Below are positions 1-10,837 of a stretch of 22,219 nucleotides of DNA, piece after piece (positions within the stretch are counted from its first letter, which is position 1; each line of letters opens with the position of its first letter). The DNA lies in NCBI GenBank assembly GCA_009801015.1, contig VHZZ01000045.1:12732-34950 (forward strand). Direction: 5' to 3'. The DNA is from Silene noctiflora. Its lineage: Eukaryota; Streptophyta; Magnoliopsida; Caryophyllales; Caryophyllaceae. Made by a program: the position numbers and the translations under genes. Under the pieces are notes generated by a model. It was given only the letters and a program-made list of their open reading frames with translations, had not been told where the DNA came from and searched no databases.

Positions 1-10
1 AGGAAAGCAA

Positions 11-26
11 GTGGGGGTGCCCCCAC
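11..26 (+). other. GC-rich hairpin in the 5' leader of the PPR gene
   Basis: GTGGGGG (11-17), a TG loop and CCCCCAC (20-26) form a perfect 7-bp inverted repeat 125 bases before the PPR start codon. If transcribed it would be a very stable short stem. Whether it lies in the mRNA leader or in the promoter cannot be told here. Confidence 0.4.
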
Positions 27-150
27 CTTGTCCCCCTATTTGTTTTGTGAGTGGCATTATCCGTCTTCGGATCCGACCCGTCACAAGGGAGACGCATTTG
101 ATAATACAAACAATCCTGCAATCGAGCCGGATTTTACACTACTCACTCAA

Positions 151-1782
151 ATGTTTACTCATTTAAGAAAATCCACCCTGCACAAATCCTGCAAGGCGAC
201 CTACATTATTACCCGTTGTTTCGAAACATCGTCCGAAACGTACTTGACTTGCGTCAAAAAATGCGGCCACACTCGGTCGTTACGATTAGGACGAACACTA
301 CATGCCCGTTTAGTCGTAAACGGGTTGGCCGGTAAGACCCATTTCGCTTCCAAGCTCGTAGCAATGTATGTCGAATGCAGTGAATTGGGGATTGCCCAGA
401 AGCTGTTCGATGAAATGCCGCAGTCAAATTATCGACGATGGGTCGTTCTTATTGGGGCGTATGCGAAATGTGGGTTTTATAGGGAAGCATTGGATTTTTT
501 GTGGAAAATGGCGGGGGATGGAGTCCAGGCGAATAATTATGTCGTTCCGAGTGCTCTTAAGGCTTGCGGGCATCTCTCGGAATGGCGGACAGGGAAGGAA
601 ATACATGGTTTGATTTTGAGGAATTCGTTTGAGGATGATCTTTATGTTTGTAGTGCTCTGGTGGATATGTACTCGAAATGTGGATTCGTCGAGAAAGCGA
701 GGAGTGTTTTTGACAGCATGGTTAAGAAGGATTTAGTTACGGTGAATGCATTGGTTTCCGGTTATGTTCACTTGGGGTTGTTGAAAGAGGCGGTAAATCT
801 AGTTAAAGATGTGCAGTTGACGGGATTGAGGCCGGATGTTGTAACTTGGAATACTTTGCTTGCAGGGTTTTCACAAGCAGGGGATGACTCGATGGTGGAT
901 GAACTATTTCAGTTGATGCGCGTTAGTGGGATTGAGCCGGATGTGGTGTCGTGGACCTCTATCATATCGGGTTTGGTGAAGAACTTTAGAAATGATGAAG
1001 CTTTTGTCATGTTCTTGAAAATGCTGGATTCAGGGTGCTTTCCGACTACAAATACAGTTAGTAGTCTCTTATCGGCCTGTGCTAATGTCAGGAATGTGAT
1101 ATGGGGGAAGGAGATACACGGGTTTGCAATGAGGAATGGACTCGATGAGGACGTTTATGTTAAGAGTACGCTTATTGACATGTATGCGAAATGTGGATCG
1201 ATATATCAAGCATCAACCTTATTTCATAAGATGTCGAAAAGAAATACACCTACATGGAACTCGATGATATTTGGATATGCTAATCACGGTTACTGTAATG
1301 AAGCAATAGAGCTCTTCAGAAGGATGGAAGTCGAAGAGAAAGAAAAACTCGATCATCTGACATTCACTGCAGTGTTAACTGCTTGTAGCCACAGTGGAAT
1401 GGTGGAGGTCGGGAAAAACGTGTTTAAATCGATGGAAGAGTATGCTATAAAGGCAAGACTCGAGCATTATGCGTGTTTGGTGGATCTCGTAGGTCGAGCA
1501 GGAAGATTAATGGAGGCTTATGATATAATCAATGGGATGCCAATGGAGCCGGATTTGTTTATATGGGGAGCATTTCTAGGAGCTTGTAGGCAACATGATA
1601 ATGTAGAGCTTGCTGAAGTAGCGGCAAAGCGCTTGGCTGAGCTGGAACCTCGGGGAGCAGGGCCGAGTTTATTGTCGGGTTTATATGCTGGAAAAGGGAG
1701 TTGGGGAAATGTGGCTAGATTAAAGAACAAGATTAAGAAGGAGAACAAGAAATTGAAGAGTTTGCCAGGATGTAGTTGGTAA
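151..1782 (+). CDS. Pentatricopeptide repeat protein, PLS class ending in a short E-type tail
   Basis: Single uninterrupted frame, 543 aa from the ATG at 151. This is the first ATG of any frame in the visible sequence. The frame is open back to base 1, but only through non-ATG codons, so 151 is the best start. Residues 1-25 are rich in Lys, Arg, Ser and Thr with no acidic residue (MFTHLRKSTLHK...), which suggests a mitochondrial or plastid presequence. The rest is tandem degenerate 31-36 aa repeats with PPR hallmarks: LVDMYSKCG, LIDMYAKCG, GKEIHG (twice), RPDVVTWNTLLAGFSQAG, EPDVVSWTSIISGL, LTACSHSGMVE, HYACLVDLVGRAGRL. The tail WGNVARLKNKIKKE...LPGCSW matches the start of an E domain; there is no DYW deaminase domain. 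Family knowledge: such proteins bind organelle transcripts and act in editing, splicing or stability. From memory, length and motif order resemble Arabidopsis At5g59600; the RNA target is unknown. It is convergent with the Pumilio gene. Confidence 0.93.
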   Translation: MFTHLRKSTLHKSCKATYIITRCFETSSETYLTCVKKCGHTRSLRLGRTLHARLVVNGLAGKTHFASKLVAMYVECSELGIAQKLFDEMPQSNYRRWVVLIGAYAKCGFYREALDFLWKMAGDGVQANNYVVPSALKACGHLSEWRTGKEIHGLILRNSFEDDLYVCSALVDMYSKCGFVEKARSVFDSMVKKDLVTVNALVSGYVHLGLLKEAVNLVKDVQLTGLRPDVVTWNTLLAGFSQAGDDSMVDELFQLMRVSGIEPDVVSWTSIISGLVKNFRNDEAFVMFLKMLDSGCFPTTNTVSSLLSACANVRNVIWGKEIHGFAMRNGLDEDVYVKSTLIDMYAKCGSIYQASTLFHKMSKRNTPTWNSMIFGYANHGYCNEAIELFRRMEVEEKEKLDHLTFTAVLTACSHSGMVEVGKNVFKSMEEYAIKARLEHYACLVDLVGRAGRLMEAYDIINGMPMEPDLFIWGAFLGACRQHDNVELAEVAAKRLAELEPRGAGPSLLSGLYAGKGSWGNVARLKNKIKKENKKLKSLPGCSW

Positions 1783-2086
1783 TCCTGTTTAACACTTTCA
1801 GAAATCAGCTCGAGTTCGACCCGAACAGTCGAGCACTTGGATCAACGGAGAAGGATTAACCTAACTTGACCGAAAGTTTCAAGTCCGATCTCCTGAAATG
1901 CAATAGTGTTTGAGCTCAAAGAGCGTTTAACATCAAGAAGAGAAAGCTTTGTCGCCTTATCGTCCTCACGTTCTACCCGACTCAAATTCGTACTAAATTT
2001 AATATACGGAGTATTACGAAATCACAACATTTGTTTTAAAATTCCTACCTGTACACTAATTTCGTGACTAATTTTAATGATTAGAA
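1783..2086. other. PPR 3' flank, no gene seen
   Basis: This stretch runs from the PPR stop codon to the first Helitron terminus. It presumably contains the PPR 3'UTR and polyadenylation site. It contains the word TACGGAGTA (2005-2013), which is common in this genome's repeats. I see no coding potential and no clear poly(A) hexamer to commit to. Confidence 0.4.
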
Positions 2087-2639
2087 CTAGTATAGATCTC
2101 GCGCCACTGCGCGGTATATGTAGAGATTTTATTTTTAAAGGTATTATTTAAATCGTCACTTTATTAATTTAATATTTTACTCCATTTTATTTTGATATAA
2201 AAAAAATTGAAATGGAAAACTAATCAAAGAGAATTGAGTAAAGTTATGAAATGTGTGTTTTTATAAACGTACTTTTTTTTTACCATAAAATTACGGATTT
2301 CATTTTATAATTTTCTCCAATTTTTTAAATGAGTTTTTTTTGTTACGAACCTAATAATAAGTATGTGTTAAGTTATTTTCTAAAGTAATCATTATTGCAT
2401 TGTGAAAAATTTAGCAACATATATAGTCTATAGTTTAATACTAATTTTATTTTATTATAATAAAAAAAAAAATCATAATTTTAAATTTAATTAATAGATT
2501 AGATTATAATAAGATTATATTTTATGAAAAAGATAATAGTTAATTAAAATGAAGTTTTATTTGTTTCCTTCCTGTAATAAATTGGATACATTTTGAATGG
2601 AAAATTAAGAAAATTTTTATTCTCTTAGTAGTAAAGGGA
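2087..2639 (-). mobile_element. Non-autonomous Helitron between the PPR and Pumilio genes
   Basis: Read on the minus strand, the element begins TCCCTTTACTACTAAGAG (5' TC terminus at 2639) and ends in a GC-rich hairpin (CCGCGC...GCGCG) followed by CTAG at 2090-2087. The flanking bases are A on the left and T on the right, matching Helitron insertion between A and T. It is homologous along its length to the element at 16893-17326, sharing blocks such as ACCATAAAAT...GGATTTCATTTTATAA and TTTTTATTCTCTTAGTAGT. It carries no helicase or Rep coding sequence, so it must have been mobilised in trans. Confidence 0.75.
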
Positions 2640-2899
2640 TTTAATGATAAAATCTATGATTATTAGAATCAAGTTGATGTTAATTAGCAATTTAGTTTGT
2701 AATTTAATATTTATGATAATTTATTAGTAAAATAGATTTTTAAGAAACTAATTTTTTTTATATATGGTATGTAAATAAAAAGAGGATTAAAGTGAAATCA
2801 ATTATTGAGAGTAGGATCTATTTATTGGAAGGTGAATATATAGGCGGGAAATTTGAGCGAAAAAATTTAGAGTTGTGTTATTCTTTTAGTATATAGGGA
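2640..2899 (-). mobile_element. Truncated Helitron remnant
   Basis: This stretch is clearly homologous to the 5' part of the Helitron at 19344-19703. Shared blocks include AAAATCTATGATTATTAGAAT, TATGGTATGTAAATAAAAAGAG and TAGAGTTGTGTTATTC. The minus-strand 5' terminus (TCCCTATATACTAAAAG) lies at 2899. Its own 3' hairpin end is absent, and the 2087-2639 Helitron abuts it exactly where homology stops. The likely history is an older Helitron invaded by the younger one, with loss of the 3' part. Confidence 0.6.
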
Positions 2900-3299
2900 A
2901 TTAGGGAATATTGTTCACTGTGACGGTGAAGTATGCTATTCGTAAGGAAAAAAAGGAATCGTTTAGCTGAACACGGAAGATGCTTCTCTTCTCGGAAATA
3001 AAATGTTTCAATACACTAATTTGTACAGTCAAGATAACGAAAGTAAGCAGAAAGACGCCCTAACCCCTCGACATTCAACAATTTTATACACTATCGATGC
3101 TCATGTTTCTCCCTACAAGCTCGCTTGATTCTACTATGTACATTTCGACGTCTCTTATTTCATGGTTATCTTAACGATGATTGTGAGACTCGAGCATCTT
3201 TCAAACGGAAGTTAAAAGGGTAACTCAAAAAACGAGCTTGGAAGGGGGTGAAGTCAATGGTAGGCCTCTGTCAACTGTACAACTCTGATTCTAACTTGC
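2900..3299 (-). other. Pumilio 3' untranslated and downstream region
   Basis: These 400 bases lie between the TAG of the Pumilio gene and the truncated Helitron. Base composition is higher in GC than the flanking repeats and no open frame is conserved, as expected for a 3'UTR. Three UGUA cores occur on the transcript strand in UGUACAGU, UGUACAUA and UGUACAAA contexts (about 3273, 3142 and 3026). The exact poly(A) site cannot be fixed by eye. Confidence 0.5.
3135..3142 (-). promoter_or_regulatory. Perfect Pumilio response element in the Pumilio gene's own 3' region
   Basis: The transcript strand reads TGTACATA, a full match to the PUF consensus UGUANAUA, starting 158 nt after the stop codon. 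The encoded protein has the canonical repeat code for this class of site. Negative autoregulation is an inference; the site could also be a chance match. Confidence 0.45.
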
Positions 3300-6200
3300 C
3301 TATGGATATGATGGTTGAGAGATTTGTGACGCAATTCTCCTTTCTGCACGGAAAATTATACAGATCTTGTTAGATACTTACTCCGATCATAAAGGATTAG
3401 CCCTCATTAAGCATCAAGGGTAATTTTGGAAACAGTTGCAAATCCTAGAATCAAGTACGGAGTAATTTCGAGGGGAGGGCTAAAAAAATTGAGGCGGTAA
3501 AGAGGGTCAGAGAAAGTTGGGGACTATTTGCGTCTTATATTCAAAGGGACGGTTACTGCAGATAGCTGTAGAGAGCATGCAGAATGAAAAGTGTAAAAGT
3601 AGTACCTGCAGCAAAAACAAGCTTCTCGACCCGAGCAACAATATGCTTGCCATAAGTGTATTTCTTCAATGCATTCAGATGAACCTTAATCCGTGATAGG
3701 ATATACTCCCTCTTCTCGTCACTGCAGATTTCTAACACCTTCTGAACAACGTAGTTTGCAAATTGGTCTTTCATCATAGCCTGGATTAGCCAAGTAAAGC
3801 AACTCTAAGAAACCAAGAACTCGTAATATACTAACGAAATTACTTAAAGAGTAGCAAGACTAGCAACACCACTAGAATATAATCATCGACAAATAACCAC
3901 ATTATGTGTCATCAAGGTTCCGGCTTGCCACAGGTAGTGCATATCAGATGTATGCTACTTAACACACAGATTGTTTCACAATTCACAAGGAACAGTTTAA
4001 CGAATTAATTTGCTTTGTTCCATCAAGTTACAACATTGGTTTCAATGGAGCTGAAAATATACATCCTACATATACTCAAATGTAGAAAGTTGGTTCATAA
4101 TAAAGGCGTTAATTAAATTGCATCACCTGTTACGCAAGTAAACATGAATAAAACAAGAGCCGTTATGCTCATGTAAGTGAATTTGAGAACTCGCATCAAT
4201 GAAACAAACGTAAAGGTAAAAGGCAGTAAAAAAACGCCAAGAAAAAGTTTGAGTTGGCAACTTGGCATAATTTCCATGCAAAAATCTCACTACAGGCAAA
4301 TTTACACTACAGTACATCTGATTTCGAAACAATGAGAATAAACATTCAATTTAAAGCATGAACAATAGTCAGATAAGGTTAGCGGTACACTGAAAGAGTA
4401 ATTATAGCCTTTACCTTTCAACTACCCTCGAGATATTTCTTGCAGGCTTAGATATATTTCTATATACCAACTTTCCTTTCTTATTAATAGACTACTGCCT
4501 ATCGGACTTCCAAAAATCAACAAAATACAGGAAAGATTGCACATATGAAGTATGAACTGAGAAATGGGAATTTAACATACTTGAAGAGGCTCATTTTCAT
4601 CAGTAGACCCAAGCATCTCATTCATCAAAAGTTCTCGTTCTCCGGCCTCACCAAAAGTCAAACATTTCTCCACAACATTGGAGGCGAACTTCTGCTGACT
4701 CATTATGACTATTCTTCCAGCTAACTCTTTGATTATGGCTGTTCGCTCATGTGGCTTCCCGTGCTCCAGTACATGCTGTTTAAAAGCAAATTTCGGAACA
4801 AAGAAGAAGAAAACAGACACATGTGAAGCATATCCAGGGAAGCCTATGAATGCAGAAATATGTTCAGATGAAACCAGACAACAACAAAATTGATAACGAG
4901 GGTGTTGACAAATACATTAATGTACGTATACTTCTATCAAAAATAAGAGAGACTGTTTATTCATTTCACAATTTATCGCAGCAAAACAACAAGACTAGCA
5001 AAACTAAGCAAAATCTGATCCCAAAGTTATATTATCGCCATTTGACTTTGGTGATTAACCAATGTATGTTTGACGGTTAATCACTTCAAATATGTGCAGG
5101 GATACAATTTAAAAGTTTTCATGTTCGATTTTATAAAATCAACTATTTTGATATTATCATTTTAAAAAAGTTGCAACTGTAATATAATGGGAGTAGAATA
5201 TTGGACAAATTCGATTTTTTCTTTTTCACCACCAAAGTCAAAGGGGGGAAAATAATTATGGGATGGAATGTGTAATTCGAAGAAGTTTAGAAACTAATAA
5301 GTACCAAGTAGATCGCTAAATTAAGAAACATCATTGGACTTGAGTGATGAAACAATACTTAATTCATAACTTTTAAGCGCAAGAAACCATTATCACTACC
5401 AGAAAGAAGCTGAATCGCGATTCGTGACATATGTATTGAGCATATTAATTTTTGTTGACTTCACTTAGCTGTCAAAATTCGCAAAAAAATATTTGACATC
5501 AAAACCGCAAGCTTAAAGTCTAAACAAGGCAAGGTAAAAGAAGAACCTGAATCACATAATTGCCATACTGATCTTGCGCTAACATGCTAACTGATCCCAG
5601 AACCTCATCCATAACTTTACTCTGTGTGATGGGATCTTTACAGTGCTCCAAAACCCTCTGCAAGCATAGACAAAAATAAAACAAAATAACGTAACACTCC
5701 GAAAAAGCACTTCACCAATTACAACAGCAAATCTAGTTTAACATACTCAATAGTCAAGACCATTCTAGCCACGCTACTAAATCTTGGTTTAAGACTCGAT
5801 CTCTGATTTGTTTGTTGTGCCATCAAATGCGGTTGAGGTAACTTTCAAAACCTTGATAATTCGGTTGGCAATCCATTGTCATGACTGATATTTAATACTA
5901 TGACTCATGTAGGCAGTTAACAAACCTGAATCACACGGCACCCATAAGGATGAGTAGAAAGAGTAACAACTTGATCAAAGAATGATTCAATTATGAACTG
6001 AATATGCTCTTCAGGGACACACTCGATACACTTCTGGATTACATGGTTCCCATTCTGGTCACGTACACAGCGCATAATATGACCATCAAGCTCATGAACC
6101 ATATTAATCTTCTGATCAACATCAACTACTTCAATGGCCTATTCATCAAAACGAAAATCTTTATTAGGCAGTCTCTTTCAATCAAACATTCAAAACTAAG

Positions 6201-9200
6201 CAAATTTGAGATATAAGGAATATATACATATTTATATAATAGTAACTTAAGTCTTAAGATCAGACCACCGAAAATATCCCACACAAAAGCACTAAGTACA
6301 TAAAAAAAACACCATACACTCCACGCAGAAAATGTGGGTCAATACTAATAAAAGAAGAAAGTTAATCGAAAAATAGAAAACCTAATCAAGATGGGAATGA
6401 TTCACCTTCTGGATAACGCGACAGCCATACATTTGCAGGCTGAGGCTCAGGACACGATTATCAAGCTTATTGGCGAGCTCTCTTCTTTGGTGATCCAGTC
6501 CATGCTCGAAAAACTGAAAATTGGACAAAATAGTGAAGATTAACACACAGTTGCAAGCTCTACAACACGAACAAGGCGAAAGACAATACACCATGTTACA
6601 GAAATATATGCAATAGCACGACGTACTGCCTAATCAGCAATGAATTTTCAAGTACTGAACAAAATTAGAAGTGAGATTACCTTTTGAATCACATAATTCC
6701 CAAAAACATCAGTCATCAAAGACAGAGCATGTGGGTTAATTTCTTCAAACACCAAGTTTTTCTCATCTACTGTAGCAGTTTCGAGTTTTTGCTGAATAAA
6801 ACGACTTCCATACTGATCCGCACTGTTCATACAAGCAAATAATTAAAACTAAAATTCAAACCCTTCATGAGGGAAGATGAAGAAAAACTCTTCAATATAG
6901 CAGACCTGAACTCCACAACATGGTTTGCAATCTCTGATAGCTCAAAGCTCTTTGTCTTATTGCTCTTAAACTCTTCCAAGAGAGACGACCCAAAGCTGCT
7001 ATCCACGTGCCACGGTCCCAGACCACCTCCTAAGTTTCTGATGGCATCGGCATTCCGCATGCTGAGCTCCTTCTGCCTGATAGAATTACCAAATCCACCA
7101 GGCAAATTCGAGATAACTGGGCTCGATAATGGACTTCCAGGATATCCCATTCCAAAATCAAATGCATGATTTCCATAATATCCATGATTTGGTCCGTTGT
7201 GTTTGTTTCCTGTAGTACCAAACTGAGCCGTCTTTGGAGACATTACTGACCCCAAATATGCTTTCTGAAGCAATTCCACAGAACGTTTATCGAGAGCTTG
7301 ATCAGTTAATGCAGCAATATGTGCAGCATACTCGGCGGATCTCAACTGTTGAAGATACATGGTATCTTGTAGAGATGCTTGAGAAGCATTTCCCATGTAT
7401 GTATCATAGTTTCCAAGTTGGCTATCCATCATACTAATGCCATAATTTGTATACGATGAGTTCATTCGATGACTTCCATCTAAATGGTTATAATGAGGTG
7501 GCAAGACATCGCCATTAAGAGAATACGGAGTTGGTTTCTTAGAATAAGAGGCCCCAAAATTAGAGCCAGCTTGAAGTCGCTCCCCTTGTGGGCTCCACGA
7601 GTCAGCAACCCCTATATTGCCGAAAGCACCCGAGTGATGGGCAGATGGCATATGGATATGCCCAGGATTAGACCTGTTCAGAAAAGCTTGTTGCTTACCA
7701 TGTTCATAGCCACTATGCATATTAGATAAGTGTTCTTGTTCAAGTTGTGACAGCAAATGATTTCCATTGTCAATATTACCATTTGTCGCCAGGTTCATAC
7801 CAGACAAAGCAGCTACGAGATCAGAAGAATTATTCGTTCCTGATGACATGCTATTGAAGGACTTCGCATTAGTAACAATCTTTTTTGTTACTCCTGCTCG
7901 GCCTTCGCCAATTGGAGTAGGGCAAGGACTGGGAACCCTAGCTAAATGTTGAGGATCAGGAGTATTGCTTCTTGACAGCGACGAGCCCAAAGCACCAGCA
8001 TAAGAATATGAAGTAGGAGTAGCAACATTTTGAGTTGCTGAAGGACCATGAATATTAGCGGCTGAAGAACCTTGAATATAAGCGGCCTCACGCTGCAAAA
8101 CAACCAGCTCAGCTTCAACTGAACCTAATGCATCAACATTTTCATCAAAAGCATTACGACTGGTCGGGCGAGAGGGGTGCCTTGTGGGAGGATCGGAGCA
8201 GCCCATGTCATTCTAGACAGATACAATAGCAAAATCGCAAGGGTCAGAAAAAGTGTGTCACGACATATACAAGTTTGAGAAAAGATGACAACAGTATTGT
8301 GGAACATAAGATGGTGTTAAAATGGCATAGTCAAGGTAATGCAAAAAGAGTAAGAGGACGTTGTATTAGCTCCCTCAGAGTAAGTAAGATGTACTCTTTA
8401 ACAAAAACAAAAACATTACCCCAGTGCCTCGAGGGTTTCTACAAATGAGGCACCTAACTCTGCTCCTATGTTAAACAACACAAAGAGGCTGTACTCGGAT
8501 GACACATAGTGTAAGTTGTGCTGAAAAATGGCTCAAATGAATGCTTGTATTCACAGAGTGTCATGCACATGGTGACAAACAATTATGTCAAGAAGACTAG
8601 AAACAACCGACCCCGTATCAAGATAGCAATTCAGCAAACAAAAACCCACCATAAACTATAATTACTTGAAGAAAAACAGCATGATGTCAAATAATTAACA
8701 GCAGACAGTTTCTGATCAGCCATTTTACCTGAAAAATCTCAGCAAAACTCTTCTGTTTAGGACCAAGCCCGATACCTGGCAACCCACCTTGAACCCAGTC
8801 GGCTGTTCCCTGGACCTTCTCCGGCTGAACCTCCCCCTCTTCTTTCTTAGGTTTAAAACCAGGCGGCATAAGAAAGGGTGACCTACCAGGCCCATTCTCA
8901 GTCTTATTCACTTTCCTCCTATCACCAATCCCGCCAACCACCGTCCCCCCACCTTGCAACCTCTGCGTCAACCTCCAATCCTCCTTTGACAACAAAGGTG
9001 GCGGCAATCTAGGGTTTAAGTTCATTTTAGAGTAATAATACGACAAATACGTGGGGTCTGACCTAAGCTCCTCTTCAGACATAGCGACATTACTATCCTT
9101 CCTCAGAGCTAACTCTGGAAACCCACCATTACCATTACTAAACAGCCCACCTACAGCACTTAATGACCCCTCAACAGTTGGAGGGGCAGAACCACTCCTC

Positions 9201-9370
9201 AACCTATTTAACTCACGCTCCCTTTCACTATTCGAGTCAGTAGATTCTTGCCCTTGCCGCCTTCGTTCATGAAGCAACATCCCTATCTCCTTCTCTAATT
9301 CCTCCCCAAATGATTCCTCATTGTTTCCACCTCCACCAATTCCAGGTCCCCTTCCTAATTCAGGTAACAT
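3300..9370 (-). CDS. Pumilio/PUF RNA-binding protein, APUM1/2-like, 978 aa in nine coding exons
   Basis: Exons (minus strand, high to low): 9370-8729, 8212-6906, 6822-6681, 6513-6406, 6138-5926, 5657-5547, 4775-4581, 3780-3606, 3343-3300. All introns are GT-AG, phases agree, and the total is 2937 nt including TAG. The ATG at 9370 (MLPELGRG) is chosen over an upstream in-frame GTG. Residues 1-650 are the low-complexity N-terminus typical of plant APUM1-4 ([29 protein letters not shown]). Residues about 630-970 form the PUM homology domain with eight repeats. RNA-contact triplets are SR-Q (656/657/660), NY-Q (692/693/696), CR-Q (728/729/732), NH-Q (764/765/768), CR-Q (800/801/804), NY-Q (837/838/841), SN-E (873/874/877) and NY-Q (915/916/919). 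By the known PUF code this predicts binding to UGUAUAUA-type sites in mRNA 3'UTRs, causing repression or decay in the cytoplasm. Arabidopsis APUM1-3 are about 960-970 aa, so this copy looks complete and functional. An extra Phe lies in KLVFAAGERR. Confidence 0.95.
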
Positions 9371-9376
9371 TTGCAC

Positions 9377-10017
9377 CTAAAACCCTAATTACAAATATAA
9401 TCAAGATTAACCCTTTATCACTCTCAAGCATAACACAATCAATCCCAACCCACTAAATAGCAACTTTCACATACCAAAAATGGAAACATAATGAAATAAC
9501 TGAGGTATCAAAATAAGAAAAACGTAAAGAATTGACCGGGACAGGCGGCGTACCACCCACTGGATAGCAACTTTTATATACCTAAAACAGAAACATAAAG
9601 AAAGAAATGACCCCGAGACATCCAAATAAGAAAAAACGTAAAGAATTGACTGAGACGGAGGGAATATTACTATTTACAACTGAAGCAAGTAACTTTTTTA
9701 TCTACTCTAATCATCTAAACACATAAAAGTTTAGTGGGTTTTAGCTGCACATCAATTAATCAACCAAAAAACACATAAAAATTGAAAAAAGTTAAAATCT
9801 TTTATCTGGGTTTTTGTTGTTTGATTGATTATAATGATCAGGTAACAATTTCCTCCATAATTACTTCTTCTTTTCACATTTACAGGTAAAAACACTTAGT
9901 AAACACTAACAGTAAAAAATTAATAACTAGAAATTAAAAAGAAAAGGAAATTAAAAGGCGAAAGATAAATTATGGGAGAATTTAATTGAATTGGGGAAAA
10001 ATTGAAAAGGGTTTTAC
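9377..10017 (-). other. Probable 5'UTR intron of the Pumilio gene
   Basis: Just upstream of the start codon the minus strand reads GGGTTTTAG followed by GTGCAAATG, a good acceptor seven bases before the ATG. A matching donor, TCTGG|GTAAAAC, occurs at 10018/10017, preceded by CCCTAATC and pyrimidine-rich leader sequence up to about 10110. A 5'UTR intron fits my memory of plant APUM genes. The alternative is one long unspliced leader. The region also contains a tandem repeat with a Stowaway-like end. Confidence 0.45.
9451..9665. repeat. Imperfect tandem duplication of about 107 bp with Stowaway-like ends
   Basis: Two head-to-tail copies start at 9451 and 9558. Both contain CACT..ATAGCAACTTT, then AGAAACATAA-like sequence, then CGTAAAGAATTGAC followed by CGGGACAGGCGG (first copy) or TGAGACGGAGGGA (second copy). 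The last motif is the usual end of Stowaway elements in this window, so this looks like a duplicated MITE fragment in the Pumilio leader intron. Identity is perhaps three quarters by eye. Confidence 0.55.
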
Positions 10018-10410
10018 CCAGATTAGGGTTTATAGTGATTGTAATGTTTGCTTGATTGATTGATACTCCGTACTTGATAGAGAGAATAGGAACAAGGTAG
10101 AAATGATAAAAGAGATAAAAATAATTTTTTTCTTAAATATAAATGGATAAATATTTTTTTTGTTTTGTTTTATTTTTTATTTTTTATTTTATTTTTTAAA
10201 GATAAATAATTTCCTAATTTTTTAAAAGTTTGACTATTTATCAATGTCATCAAGTAGATAATGATAGTGACATGTATTATTAAATTATTATTTATGTAAA
10301 TTTAGTGTATTATTATTGAAAATAACTTATTGAAAAACGGTTTTAATTTTTAGTTTATACTCGGTATCTCTTTCTGTTACATAATTATTATTTTTTTTCT
10401 TTTGTGGTGG

Positions 10411-10837
10411 NNNNNNNNNNNNNNNNNNNNNNNNNNNNNNNNNNNNNNNNNNNNNNNNNNNNNNNNNNNNNNNNNNNNNNNNNNNNNNNNNNNNNNNNNN
10501 NNNNNNNNNNNNNNNNNNNNNNNNNNNNNNNNNNNNNNNNNNNNNNNNNNNNNNNNNNNNNNNNNNNNNNNNNNNNNNNNNNNNNNNNNNNNNNNNNNNN
10601 NNNNNNNNNNNNNNNNNNNNNNNNNNNNNNNNNNNNNNNNNNNNNNNNNNNNNNNNNNNNNNNNNNNNNNNNNNNNNNNNNNNNNNNNNNNNNNNNNNNN
10701 NNNNNNNNNNNNNNNNNNNNNNNNNNNNNNNNNNNNNNNNNNNNNNNNNNNNNNNNNNNNNNNNNNNNNNNNNNNNNNNNNNNNNNNNNNNNNNNNNNNN
10801 NNNNNNNNNNNNNNNNNNNNNNNNNNNNNNNNNNNNN
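10411..10837. other. Assembly gap of 427 N
   Basis: An unbroken run of N. Any open frame reported across it is artificial. It lies between the Pumilio promoter region and a Helitron-derived segment. Confidence 1.

Noticed and set aside
28..150. In-frame extension of the PPR protein from a TTG at 28
   Set aside because: TTG is not a normal plant start. The first 41 residues do not look like PPR or targeting sequence, while the ATG at 151 gives a basic presequence and a family-typical length.
3553..3605. Pumilio C-terminus read through to the stop at 3553
   Set aside because: The hydrophobic tail there is intron. A 40-50 nt mini-intron inside it was also considered, but it is shorter than usual plant introns and gives no family tail. 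The 262-nt intron to 3343 restores GERRI.
6867..7952. Several plus-strand frames of 60-100 codons opposite Pumilio exon 2
   Set aside because: Antisense shadows of the Pumilio coding exon with no independent signals.
9371..9376. GTG start two codons before the Pumilio ATG
   Set aside because: GTG is not used as a start here, and the GT at that place is the first base pair after a good splice acceptor. MLPELGRG from 9370 matches the family start.
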